Source of the DNA: Clostridium lacusfryxellense
Lineage (GTDB): Bacteria > Bacillota > Clostridia > Clostridiales > Clostridiaceae
Assembly (NCBI RefSeq): GCF_018861735.1
Contig: NZ_JAHLEB010000020.1
Span: forward strand, 1-64,000
DNA: 64,000 nucleotides
Direction of reading: 5' to 3'
This document shows positions 18,199 through 26,682 of the stretch, piece after piece. Made by a program: the position numbers and the translations under genes. How positions within the stretch are numbered: position 1 is the first letter of the stretch; every line of letters begins with the position of its first letter. The notes under the pieces are model-generated. The model made no database searches. It was not told where the DNA came from and worked only from the letters and a program-made list of their open reading frames with translations.

Positions 18199-19184
18199 CC
18201 AATAATTTCTAAATAAGTTTTATATAAATCATTTGTTGTTTTTTCAAAGTTATAATTTTCATTAACATAATTTTTAAGAATATTATCCTTCTTTTTTTCA
18301 AACCCTTTCTTTACTGCTTCAAACAAACTACTGTTTTCAGAAGGATTAAAATATATGGCCATATCTTTAAAATATTCATTTGCACAGCCTTCCTCTGTTG
18401 ATACAATATTGCAACCACTTGAAGCTGCCTCAAGAGATGATAATCCTGGCATTGCTATAAAACTAGGATTTACATGTACTTTTGCAAATCTATATGCATT
18501 GTATATATTATAGCTATCCATAAAACCTAAATATATTACATTTTTAAAGTTTGTACATTTCTTAAGATACTCATTGTCATTAACATTTCCTATCAAAACT
18601 AATTGTTTCCCAAGTTCTTCGCAAATTCCACATAACGCAAGTTGATTTTTATCCTCGCATATCCGTCCCACACATAAGGCATAATTATTTAAATTATACC
18701 TATCTGTAAAATTATATAAAGGTATATCATCGTTTTCAACTTGTACGCCATTATAGATAACCGTGCACTTTGTATTGACATTAAATTCTTTCTTAATGAT
18801 ATCTTTTTCTAATTCACTATTACAAATTATAACTTTACTCTTTTTTAAAATTTCTTCCTTATAGCTACTACACTTTTCATATAGACCCATACTTTCAGTT
18901 TTATTATTTAACATTTGATATTTTTTCATATCCCAATGCATAGGTGATATTACTAAAATCTTTTTATAAAAATGTGCTATCTTATAATATTTATATGTTT
19001 CTCCAGTGGTATCAATATTAAACAAATGAACTAAATCGTACTTTGAATAGTCATATATACTACCATCATTTATATCTACGATTACCCCTAATTTGCGCAA
19101 ATATTCCGCGGTCTTAATTACCTTGATAGAATCAACTGCAAAATTTCTATAATAATCTTGCCTAACACATAATAGAACTTTCAT
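18195..19184 (-). CDS. glycosyltransferase (GT4-like, GT-B fold)
   Basis: 329-residue GT-B glycosyltransferase. The N-terminal half has KVIICNSELEKDIIKKEF near residue 135 and YNGVQVEND near 165. The C-terminal Rossmann half has ALCVGRICEDKNQLAL, LIGNVNDNEY, VIYLGFMDSYNIYN and the nucleotide-sugar motif PGLSSLEAASSGCNIVSTEEG. In place of the usual E-x7-E acidic pair only SLEAASSG is evident. It is shorter than most GT4 enzymes (about 370). It is a single gene with GGGGGAG upstream, and its stop lies in the end of the palindromic repeat. Acceptor and sugar are unknown. Confidence 0.83.
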   Translation of the reverse strand: MKVLLCVRQDYYRNFAVDSIKVIKTAEYLRKLGVIVDINDGSIYDYSKYDLVHLFNIDTTGETYKYYKIAHFYKKILVISPMHWDMKKYQMLNNKTESMGLYEKCSSYKEEILKKSKVIICNSELEKDIIKKEFNVNTKCTVIYNGVQVENDDIPLYNFTDRYNLNNYALCVGRICEDKNQLALCGICEELGKQLVLIGNVNDNEYLKKCTNFKNVIYLGFMDSYNIYNAYRFAKVHVNPSFIAMPGLSSLEAASSGCNIVSTEEGCANEYFKDMAIYFNPSENSSLFEAVKKGFEKKKDNILKNYVNENYNFEKTTNDLYKTYLEIIG

Positions 19185-19375
19185 TAAGAATCTCCCCCTT
19201 ATAATTTACTACTCATTAATATAACTATACTTATATTAATGTTTATGAGCCTCATTACTATAAGCACAGTATAATATTTTTGTTTTCTAATCTTTTATTC
19301 ATATACTATTAATTTATACTGTAAAAGTTTCTTATATAAAAATATATAATTGATTTTATATGTACTAGAAATCAA

Positions 19376-19415
19376 AAAGTCCGCTCATATCTGTAATAAG
19401 ATATGAGCGGACTTT
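19376..19415 (-). terminator. terminator of the hdr-flx-frd-fum operon
   Basis: Perfect 17-bp stem (19376-19392 with 19399-19415), 6-nt loop, followed by a T run on the minus strand; 31 bp past the fumarase beta stop. Confidence 0.9.
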
Positions 19416-19445
19416 AGATTTTATTATTTTATGTTAACAGTGTAT

Positions 19446-19997
19446 TTATTTTTGATATTTTTTTCTTTCTGTTTCATAAAGATTATTACCTTCGGCGTCT
19501 ATTACAACAACTGCTGGAAAATCTACTACCGTAAGTTTCCTAACGGCTTCAGGACCTAAATCTTCAAAAGCAATAATTTCGCATTCTTTTATTGATTTAG
19601 AAATGAGAGCTCCAGCGCCTCCTATTGCAGCAAAATAAATAGCACCATTTTTCATCATTGAATCTACTACCGTTTTGCTTCTAAGGCCTTTCCCAATCAT
19701 TCCAGTAAGACCTAGTTCAAGAAGTGGAACAGTCAAATCATCCATTCTATAACTAGTAGTTGGTCCAGCAGAACCTATTACATTTCCAGGTTTAGTTGGA
19801 GCAGGTCCTACATAATATATAATGGCATCTTTTGGATCAAAAGGTAACTGTTCGCCATTATTAATTGCATCAACTAGCCTCTGATGGGCTGCATCTCTTC
19901 CTGTATACATAGTTCCTGATATTAAAACACTATCCCCTGATTTTAAATCCTTTAATTTCTCCTGCGTTAGCGGAGTAGTTATATGTTTGATTTCCAT
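19446..19997 (-). CDS. class I fumarate hydratase, beta subunit (Fe-S hydro-lyase C-terminal)
   Basis: Catalyses malate <-> fumarate with the alpha subunit encoded just upstream (12-bp gap). The 183-residue length is the usual split form. Visible motifs are LISGTMYTGRDAAHQRL near residues 25-42, GPTTSYRMD near 95, GKGLRSKTVV near 118 and AIGGAGAL near 140. Tartrate dehydratase beta is a paralogue, but the fumarate reductase genes in the same operon favour fumarase. It is the last gene before a strong terminator. Confidence 0.92.
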   Translation of the reverse strand: MEIKHITTPLTQEKLKDLKSGDSVLISGTMYTGRDAAHQRLVDAINNGEQLPFDPKDAIIYYVGPAPTKPGNVIGSAGPTTSYRMDDLTVPLLELGLTGMIGKGLRSKTVVDSMMKNGAIYFAAIGGAGALISKSIKECEIIAFEDLGPEAVRKLTVVDFPAVVVIDAEGNNLYETERKKYQK

Positions 19998-20009
19998 CTT
20001 TATCCCTCC

Positions 20010-20852
20010 CTATATAATTGTTACTGCATGTCTTGCCACATGACAGTTAATATTTACTGCAACAGGTAATCCAGCAATATGTGTTGCAAAAGCTTCCACA
20101 TTAACGGCAAGGGCTGTAGTATTTCCACCTAGTCCTTGAGGTCCTATTCCTAGTGCATTAATTTTCTCTAGTAAAGTTAACTCGATTTCTTTTAAATGCT
20201 CCGCAACATTATGACTACCAATATTTCTTGTTAATGCTTTCTTAGCAAGATACATTGCTTTATCTGATGTTCCACCAATTCCAACACCTACGACTATTGG
20301 TGGGCATGGATTTGGACCTGCAAGTGAAACTGCCTCTACAACAAAATCAAGTACACCAGCTAACCCATCTGATGGTTTAAGCATTTTTAATCTACTCATG
20401 TTTTCACTGCCAAATCCTTTTGGCGCTATAGTTAGTTTAACTTTATCTCCTGGTACAATATCATAATATATTACTGCTGGAGTATTATCCCCTGTATTTT
20501 TTCGCTGAAGTGGATCTGCAACAACAGATTTTCTTAAATATCCTTCTTTATAGCCGCGTCTTACGCCTTCGTTAATAGCGTCTGTAATGTTTCCACCTAT
20601 TAACTCAACTTCTTGACCTACTTCTACAAATACTACAGCCATACCTGTATCCTGACAAATTGGCACTTGGTCAGTTTTAGCAATTTCAGCATTTTTAAGC
20701 AAATTACTTATTATATCTCTTCCTACAGGAGATGTTTCTTCTTTTTCGGCTTTATGAAACGCGTCTAAAACATCGTCTCCCACATAAAAATTGGTCTTTA
20801 TACTCATATCTTTTAAAGCATTTTCAATTTCTTTTACATCTACTTTACGCAT
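20010..20852 (-). CDS. class I fumarate hydratase, alpha subunit (4Fe-4S hydro-lyase)
   Basis: Carries the catalytic [4Fe-4S] cluster. Candidate ligands are the cysteines in VPICQDTGMA (about residue 70), NPCPPIVVGVGIGG (about 190) and NINCHVARHA (about 272). GFGSENMSRLKML is also conserved. 280 residues, usual for the split enzyme. It follows the flavoprotein gene by 106 bp, the largest gap in the downstream part of the operon; I see no convincing internal promoter there. It supplies fumarate to the adjacent reductase or hydrates it in reverse. Confidence 0.93.
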   Translation of the reverse strand: MRKVDVKEIENALKDMSIKTNFYVGDDVLDAFHKAEKEETSPVGRDIISNLLKNAEIAKTDQVPICQDTGMAVVFVEVGQEVELIGGNITDAINEGVRRGYKEGYLRKSVVADPLQRKNTGDNTPAVIYYDIVPGDKVKLTIAPKGFGSENMSRLKMLKPSDGLAGVLDFVVEAVSLAGPNPCPPIVVGVGIGGTSDKAMYLAKKALTRNIGSHNVAEHLKEIELTLLEKINALGIGPQGLGGNTTALAVNVEAFATHIAGLPVAVNINCHVARHAVTII

Positions 20853-20958
20853 GAACCTACAACCCCTTCCATTTATATCTTGTGAAGATTATTTTAAGTA
20901 TCTTTCTTTAAATTTAAACTTTCTATTATTATATCATTACCGTTCATAGTATTAGTAA

Positions 20959-22569
20959 TTATTTATCATTTTCTCTTCCATGAGTATAATGTGGAAGTAA
21001 CATAGGAGAAATTTTATCTGTAATTATTCCGTTTTCTTCAAGACTTTTGTGGTATTTTTTTACATGTTCAAGACTTAGTTCTTTCATATTAACATTTTTG
21101 CAATTCACACCTGCATGTGCTCCAGCTCTACGTCCAAAAACAATAATATCTAATAGTGAATTACCCATTAACCTGTTACGACCGTGAATTCCACCTGAAG
21201 CCTCTCCTGCCACATAAAGGTTTTCTATTTTTGTTTGACCATTTTCATCAATTAACAATCCTCCGTTTTGATAATGGAGGGTCGGATATACAATTATAGG
21301 ATCTATTCTCATATCAATCCCGAATTTTTGGTACATTCTAAGCATTGCAGGAAGTCTCTTCTCAATGGTTCCTTCTCCGTTAATTAACTCTATTAATGGC
21401 GTATCAAGCCACACACCCTTTTCCCCAGCAGCTGTTTCAATACCCTTATTTCTTACATGACATTCTCTAATTAATGCAGATGTTTCTACGTCTCTTGTTT
21501 CAAGATGATAAGTAAATTGTTCACCATCAATATTTAGAGGTGTTGCCCCTAAACTACGGACCTTTTCTGTAACAAGTGCTCCAAAAATCTGAGGGGGATA
21601 TGCTACTCCTGTAGGGTGATACTGAACAGCATCTGCGAAAATAAGTTCTGCTCCTGCTCTATATCCGAGGATTAGCCCATCTGCTGTAGCTCCATAATGA
21701 TTTGTTGTAGGAAATCCTTGATAGTGAAGTCTTCCCGCACCACCAGTAGTTATAATAACGGTTTTAGCCCTTGCTATTAAATATTCCTCTGTTTCAATAT
21801 TAAATAATACAGCTCCAGCAGCTTTACCATCTTTGTCGAGTATTATCTCCACAGCAGGTGAGAATTCCACAACTTCAATACCTTTGTTGATAACTTCATC
21901 CCTAAGCACACGCATGATCTCAGCTCCTGAGTAATCAGCTGCGGCGTGCATTCTCTTTCTTGAGGTTCCACCTCCGTGGGTAGTAACCATCGTGCCATCT
22001 TCTTCTTTGTCAAACATTACTCCAAGTTCATTTAACCATTTGATTGCTCCCGGAGCATCCATTACAAGAGCACTAACAAGTTCCTTTACATTTGTAAAAT
22101 GTCCGCCGCCCATTACATCTAAAAAGTGTTTTTCTGGAGAATCATCTGGCTTATCTGCAGCCTGGATTCCACCTTCAGCCATCATCGTATTGGCATCACC
22201 AAAACGTAATTTTGTGGCAATCAATACATTGGCTCCTTTTTTGTGGGCCTCTAGAGCTGCTGAGGCTCCGGATCCCCCTCCACCTATTATCAAAACATCA
22301 ACATCATAGTCTAATTTAGTTAAATCCATGTCTAAATTTTTAAGTCTACTTTTTGCTTCAATAAGTTCTGCAAGTTCTAATGGAACCTTAGATCCTTTGC
22401 TAGGTCCAACCCTTAGATTTTTGAACTCATGCTCCTTATAATCAGGATAATTTTCCTTTAATATATCTTCCTTTTCCTTAGCACTCATCCTTGGAAACTG
22501 AACTCCTAATCTTTCCTCACGGGTGGCCTCAACCTTCTTTATTAGCACCCTCATTTCTGCTGTATACAT
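20959..22569 (-). CDS. fumarate reductase-type flavoprotein subunit (soluble, TfrA/FrdA-like)
   Basis: FAD subunit of the succinate dehydrogenase/fumarate reductase family. The FAD-binding GGGGSGAS is at 96-103, after an extra N-terminal segment of about 85 residues. Substrate and catalytic residues are retained: His318 (QYHPTG), Arg359 (ETRD), His432 (LHYQNGG) and Arg466 (GRNRLMGN). The position that carries covalent FAD in FrdA/SdhA (SHTVAAEGG) reads ANTMMAEGG here, so His is replaced by Asn127 and FAD should be noncovalent. In E. coli FrdA, loss of that His spares fumarate reduction but abolishes succinate oxidation. The C-terminal domain is short (536 residues in all). No membrane anchor gene is present. 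Confidence 0.9.
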   Translation of the reverse strand: MYTAEMRVLIKKVEATREERLGVQFPRMSAKEKEDILKENYPDYKEHEFKNLRVGPSKGSKVPLELAELIEAKSRLKNLDMDLTKLDYDVDVLIIGGGGSGASAALEAHKKGANVLIATKLRFGDANTMMAEGGIQAADKPDDSPEKHFLDVMGGGHFTNVKELVSALVMDAPGAIKWLNELGVMFDKEEDGTMVTTHGGGTSRKRMHAAADYSGAEIMRVLRDEVINKGIEVVEFSPAVEIILDKDGKAAGAVLFNIETEEYLIARAKTVIITTGGAGRLHYQGFPTTNHYGATADGLILGYRAGAELIFADAVQYHPTGVAYPPQIFGALVTEKVRSLGATPLNIDGEQFTYHLETRDVETSALIRECHVRNKGIETAAGEKGVWLDTPLIELINGEGTIEKRLPAMLRMYQKFGIDMRIDPIIVYPTLHYQNGGLLIDENGQTKIENLYVAGEASGGIHGRNRLMGNSLLDIIVFGRRAGAHAGVNCKNVNMKELSLEHVKKYHKSLEENGIITDKISPMLLPHYTHGRENDK

Positions 22570-22619
22570 TAAAATACCTCCCTTATAAAACTATATTTTA
22601 TGAGATTTATTGTTTATGA

Positions 22620-23300
22620 TTACTTTGTAATATCCCTTGTGTTATATAATTCCTTTAATTCATCTATACTTTTAATCATTAATTCTTTTATCGAATCATC
22701 ATACGTACCTTCTTGAATTTCTTTTACCCTTTTTGTCAAATCTTTTGTTTCAGGTGCAATGTATTTACCTGTAAGCCTTCGAGCAAGCATCGCTACTTGA
22801 TAATGAGTAATATTTGCAGGACACCTAGAAGCACATATTCCGCACATAACACAGTCAAATGATTCGTGAGCACATTTTTCAATCTCTCCTCTTTGAGCAT
22901 ACGCAATATATTGCATAACATTAAGACCCTGTGGGCAACCTTTAGTACATGAGTTACAACCAATGCAACTATATATTTCAGGATAAAGATTCATCATTGT
23001 ATCAGCCGTTGGCGCGAGTTCATTCATTTCATAATCTCTTTTGTCTCCTGGAAAGAATGGCAATTGAGTAAGATACATGCCATCTTCTACCTTAGTTTGA
23101 CATGCTAAACATACCTTTAATTCATTCTTGCCTTTAATTCTATATATTGTGGAACAAGCACCGCAAAAGCCGCCCCTACACCCACATCCTCTTACTAATT
23201 GGTATCCTGCATATTCCATGGAATCCATGATTGTAAGGCTTGAAGGTACAGAATATCTTTTATTTAATATATATATTTCCACCATTTCTTTACTCGACAT
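22620..23300 (-). CDS. fumarate reductase-type iron-sulfur subunit (2Fe-2S + two 4Fe-4S)
   Basis: 226 residues. The N-terminal ferredoxin fold has C41-x4-C46-x2-C49-x14-C64 for a [2Fe-2S]. Then come two four-cysteine motifs, CIGCNSCTKGCP and CVMCGICASRCP. Usual FrdB/SdhB has one [3Fe-4S] site near quinone; here both sites look like [4Fe-4S], and no quinone-binding anchor is encoded. That matches methanogen thiol:fumarate reductase TfrB, minus its C-terminal HdrB-like domain, which here exists as a separate hdrB gene in the operon. It should pass electrons from the Hdr part to the flavoprotein; the direct contact is inferred. Confidence 0.88.
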   Translation of the reverse strand: MSSKEMVEIYILNKRYSVPSSLTIMDSMEYAGYQLVRGCGCRGGFCGACSTIYRIKGKNELKVCLACQTKVEDGMYLTQLPFFPGDKRDYEMNELAPTADTMMNLYPEIYSCIGCNSCTKGCPQGLNVMQYIAYAQRGEIEKCAHESFDCVMCGICASRCPANITHYQVAMLARRLTGKYIAPETKDLTKRVKEIQEGTYDDSIKELMIKSIDELKELYNTRDITK

Positions 23301-23316
23301 TTTATATGCCTCCTTT

Positions 23317-23348
23317 ATCCCAAATCTTTAATGGGATGGTTTAAACCG
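23317..23348. other. intercistronic hairpins between flxA and the frdB-like gene
   Basis: The 62-bp gap holds ATCCCA/TGGGAT (23317-23322 with 23332-23337) and a perfect GGTTTAAACC palindrome (23339-23348). There is no T run. They may mark an mRNA processing or stability boundary between the Flx-Hdr and fumarate-reductase parts. Confidence 0.4.
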
Positions 23349-23362
23349 TTTTATTATTAGCA

Positions 23363-24214
23363 TTAATATTCATCGGGAAGTTCATCTATTTCATCGCATC
23401 TAAATACAGGTCCATCTTTGCACACATATTTATCTCCAATGTTGCAACGTCCACATTTGCCTACGCCACATTTCATTTTTAATTCAAGTGTTGTGTATAC
23501 CTGATCCTTCTTAAATCCTATCTCCATAAGTGTTTGAAGCGTATATTTAATCATAATAGGTGGACCACATAGCAAAGCCACTTTATCAGTACTAAATCCA
23601 ATTTCTTTAACATAAGATGGAACAAATCCTACATGTCCTTCCCATCCATCATCCTGCCTATCAACCGTCAAATGAACATCTGTATTAGGGCTTGATGGCC
23701 AGTTTTCAAAGATATCATTTTGAAAGACAAGGTCTCCTGGTGTTCTTGATCCATATAGAATATCTACCTTTCCATAATTTTCTCTATTATCCATTACGTA
23801 GTTTATTACGGAACGAATAGGTGCTAGACCTATTCCGCCACCGATGAAAAGAAGGTCTTTTCCTTTTAGTTCATCCTCTACTGGAAAATTGTTTCCATAG
23901 GGTCCCCTTATTCCGATTTCACTGCCTACTTCTAAACCATGTAGATATTCTGTAACTACTCCACATCTTTTTACACTAAATTCCATGTAATCTTTTTGTG
24001 TTGGAGAAGAAGTGATTGAGAAAATAGCTTCTCCAAGTGGAGGAACTGAAATCATCGCACATTGACCTGGTTTATGTTCAAATGGTTTTCCACCACCAGG
24101 TTTTGTAACTCTAAAAGTAGTTACATCATGTGTGTCCTCCCTAATGTCAACTATTTCAACTATTTCGGGCATTAAAGGATTTACATGTTCATGTTCATTA
24201 CAACTGCAACTCAT
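23363..24214 (-). CDS. flxA: FlxA-like FAD/NAD(P)-binding oxidoreductase subunit
   Basis: Ferredoxin-NADP reductase-fold subunit that should oxidise NAD(P)H. FAD-binding segment HKPGQCAMISVPP and FSITSSP, NAD-binding GGGIGLAPIRSVI near residue 127, CGPPIMIKYT near 215, and a C-terminal four-cysteine site (CGVGKCGRC...C) like the PyrK/AsrB [2Fe-2S]. In Desulfovibrio, FlxA has this role in the FlxABCD-HdrABC complex. I start at ATG 24214, one base after the flxB stop, with GGTGGTG upstream; GTG codons at 24226/24223 lie within that site. Anaerobic sulfite reductase subunit B is the nearest alternative, but no sulfite reductase gene is present. Confidence 0.85.
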   Translation of the reverse strand: MSCSCNEHEHVNPLMPEIVEIVDIREDTHDVTTFRVTKPGGGKPFEHKPGQCAMISVPPLGEAIFSITSSPTQKDYMEFSVKRCGVVTEYLHGLEVGSEIGIRGPYGNNFPVEDELKGKDLLFIGGGIGLAPIRSVINYVMDNRENYGKVDILYGSRTPGDLVFQNDIFENWPSSPNTDVHLTVDRQDDGWEGHVGFVPSYVKEIGFSTDKVALLCGPPIMIKYTLQTLMEIGFKKDQVYTTLELKMKCGVGKCGRCNIGDKYVCKDGPVFRCDEIDELPDEY

Positions 24215-24215
24215 T

Positions 24216-25250
24216 TTATTCACCACCCAACTTTTTAATTACTTTAACAATATCCAAATGAACTGGACATTTTTCTATACATCTTCCACATCCAACGCAG
24301 GCATATACACCATTTTGTTTATTGGGATAATAAACTAGCTTATGCATGAAACGCTGCCTGAATCTTTCCTTTTGCGTTTTTCTGATATTTCCATGTGCCA
24401 TAAGAGTAAAATCCGAAAACATACATGAATCCCAGCAACGGAATCTTTCTCCAGATGTATCACCTTTAAAATCAGCAATATCATAACAATGACAAGTGGG
24501 ACATACATAAGTACACGAACCACATCCTAAGCACCGCTGACTAAGTTCTCCCCAAATTTTAGAATCAAATAATTCATTAAGTTCTCCCGTTATTTTTTTA
24601 GGATCTATATTTGCTAAAGGAAGATTTTTGACTTTCTCTTTTATAGCCTCTTGTAATGAATTTAATTCACTTTTATCCTGCTCAGTAACATCTTCTAAAA
24701 TATCCTTTAATTTGTCAGTTAAGTTTTCACCTTTTTGAGTTTGTGGATCCCATAGCAAGCTATCCCCAATATCCCATGTGTTAACATCTACGTCCTGCGA
24801 AGCTGTTTGTGGCTTAATACCAAATGAACTACAAAAGCAAGTTTCCGCAGGATTAAAACAGGCCATGGAAACGATGGTTCCTTTTTGCCGCCTTTGCTCG
24901 TATAAAGCATCTACAGGATCACTAAGGAATACATTATCAAGTAACTTAAAGCTTCTTGCATCACAAGACCTTACACCAAATAATACGTAATCCTCTTTTT
25001 TTCCTCCTACATTATCTAATTCAAGTTTTTTGCCATCTCTTTTAAACTTTAAGTAGGTTTCACTTTGGGGGAAAATAAAACTTTTTGGTGATATATTAGT
25101 TTTAAGTTTTTCTACATTTACCGTATCTCCTTGTTTCCACATATCAAAGTTTACTTTTCCATCTACTTCAATAGGTAAAAATAGTTCATAGGATTTATCA
25201 ATCATACTAAAAAGTTGTGAAAACTTATTCTTAAAGATTTTCTTCATCAT
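24216..25250 (-). CDS. flxB: FlxB-like / AsrA-like 4Fe-4S subunit
   Basis: 344-residue soluble iron-sulfur protein of the hydrogenase-beta/AsrA type. The N-terminal domain has FGVRSCDARSFKLLDNVF, typical of the family. Two four-cysteine clusters follow: CLGCGSCTYVCPTCHC near residue 240 and CVGCGRCIEKCPVHLD near 320. The start ATG overlaps the upstream gene by 4 bases (ATGA), so production is coupled. In the Flx complex it should relay electrons between FlxA and the FlxC/FlxD-Hdr part. The B versus C naming is tentative. Confidence 0.82.
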   Translation of the reverse strand: MMKKIFKNKFSQLFSMIDKSYELFLPIEVDGKVNFDMWKQGDTVNVEKLKTNISPKSFIFPQSETYLKFKRDGKKLELDNVGGKKEDYVLFGVRSCDARSFKLLDNVFLSDPVDALYEQRRQKGTIVSMACFNPAETCFCSSFGIKPQTASQDVDVNTWDIGDSLLWDPQTQKGENLTDKLKDILEDVTEQDKSELNSLQEAIKEKVKNLPLANIDPKKITGELNELFDSKIWGELSQRCLGCGSCTYVCPTCHCYDIADFKGDTSGERFRCWDSCMFSDFTLMAHGNIRKTQKERFRQRFMHKLVYYPNKQNGVYACVGCGRCIEKCPVHLDIVKVIKKLGGE

Positions 25251-26230
25251 TTTTTCCCACCTCCATGCGATGTAAATGAATCACTATCATCCAGTTTAAA
25301 CATTCCTATTGGAGCTTGTTTAGCTGGATCTACCCCCGCATCATATTCACCGTAAAGTTCATTTATATCTTTCATGATTTTACTATTTAATAGGTGAAGT
25401 GGAATATTTGCTGGACATACTCTGCTACATTCTCCACAGCCCACACAACGACCACCAACGTGATAAGCCCTAATTATATGATAAAACTGCTCTTCACTTT
25501 CTACTTTTGCTTTACCTGATACATCTGCCTTATCGTTGTCAAAAATACATTTTACGCAACTACATGCAGGACATATATTGCGACAAGCATTACATCTTAT
25601 GCATTTTGAAAATTGAGTTGCCCAAAAGTCAGATCGTTCTTCATTAGTTAGAGCTTCAAGTTTTTCCACATCTTTAAATCGTTCTAGTGGATCTACTTCT
25701 CTTGTTACCGCATCTGACATCAACTTGTCATATACTACAGGATTAGGTCGTCTACATGTAATACATTTATCATATTCAAATTCCTTTGAGGCAACCTTCT
25801 TTTCGCCATCATTTTTTACAAATATAATTTCATCCCCAGATCTTTTAACACTTAAAAGTCCTCTATTTAATCCTTCTTTTTTTACTTTCTCTGGGTCTAT
25901 CATGCCGGGGCAGCTTATTCCATAGACAACAACCTTGTCTCTATCTATTCTGTTATCATTTATCAGTTGGTTGAACCCAAGGGAATCGCATCCTTTTAGA
26001 AATATACCTACTTTTTTATTATCTTTTAATTCCTTAAGCAAATATTTACTTAAGTTATTTACGCAGAAGTTGTCCCATATTAAAGAATCTACTTTATCAA
26101 CATCTGTAATAAATACGGGATAAGAATCATCAAAGGTATCTCCCTTTTCCCATCCTATAATTTTTTCTGCTTCCCCATTTTCTAGGGCAAGTTTTGCGGT
26201 CTCTCTTATTTTTTGTGTTATCTTATCCAT
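25247..26230 (-). CDS. flxC: FlxC-like / FrhB-FdhB-like 4Fe-4S subunit
   Basis: 327-residue iron-sulfur protein resembling the beta subunits of formate dehydrogenase and F420 hydrogenase. It shows FLKGCDSLGFNQLI, YGISCPGMIDPEKV, a conserved CITCRRPNPVVYD, then CIRCNACRNICPACSC and CVGCGECSRVCPANIP for two [4Fe-4S] clusters. It overlaps flxD by 13 bases and flxB by 4. No formate dehydrogenase catalytic subunit or hydrogenase large subunit is nearby, which supports an NAD(P)H-fed Flx complex. Confidence 0.8.
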   Translation of the reverse strand: MDKITQKIRETAKLALENGEAEKIIGWEKGDTFDDSYPVFITDVDKVDSLIWDNFCVNNLSKYLLKELKDNKKVGIFLKGCDSLGFNQLINDNRIDRDKVVVYGISCPGMIDPEKVKKEGLNRGLLSVKRSGDEIIFVKNDGEKKVASKEFEYDKCITCRRPNPVVYDKLMSDAVTREVDPLERFKDVEKLEALTNEERSDFWATQFSKCIRCNACRNICPACSCVKCIFDNDKADVSGKAKVESEEQFYHIIRAYHVGGRCVGCGECSRVCPANIPLHLLNSKIMKDINELYGEYDAGVDPAKQAPIGMFKLDDSDSFTSHGGGKK

Positions 26231-26682
26231 CTTTCATCCCTCAACTTTCTATTTGGGCCAAGTTTATGAATTTTCTCTAATACATCATTCATAACGCTAG
26301 AAAACTTTTGTCCCTCTGCTGCTGAAATCCAATCCACTCTAAAACGTTCTTTTTCTATTCCCATAAATACAAGCAAATTTGTCAAAATAGAAAAACGACG
26401 TCTTGTATGATAGTTTCCACTTGTATAATGACAGTCACCTGGATGACAACCGGCAATTACTACGCCGTCAGCACCATGTTGAAATGCACGAAGTATAAAG
26501 TTTTCACTTACTCTACATGAGCATGGAACCCTAATAATTTTAACATTGGCAGGATAGGCTAATCTGCTTGTCCCCGCCAAATCTGCTCCTGCATAACTAC
26601 ACCAGTTACAACAAAATGCTACAATTAAGGGTTCAAATTTATTTTTATCTATGCCCTCGATCTTTTCGGCTTCTATCGACAT
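26218..26682 (-). CDS. flxD: MvhD/FlxD-type 2Fe-2S electron-transfer subunit
   Basis: 154-residue MvhD family protein, the link between an electron-input module and HdrA in bifurcating complexes. Cysteine motifs are FCCNWCSYAGAD, RVPCSCRVS and AGCHPGDCHY, expected to bind a [2Fe-2S]. WISAAEGQKF is conserved. It overlaps hdrA by 10 bases. In methanogens MvhD joins hydrogenase to HdrA; with no hydrogenase here, the partner should be FlxABC. Confidence 0.92.
   Translation of the reverse strand: MSIEAEKIEGIDKNKFEPLIVAFCCNWCSYAGADLAGTSRLAYPANVKIIRVPCSCRVSENFILRAFQHGADGVVIAGCHPGDCHYTSGNYHTRRRFSILTNLLVFMGIEKERFRVDWISAAEGQKFSSVMNDVLEKIHKLGPNRKLRDERWIR

Noticed and set aside
23363-25250. Anaerobic sulfite reductase (AsrAB)
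   Set aside because: The two proteins resemble AsrA and AsrB, but no AsrC (siroheme subunit) is present and they overlap MvhD/Hdr genes, so Flx is the better reading.
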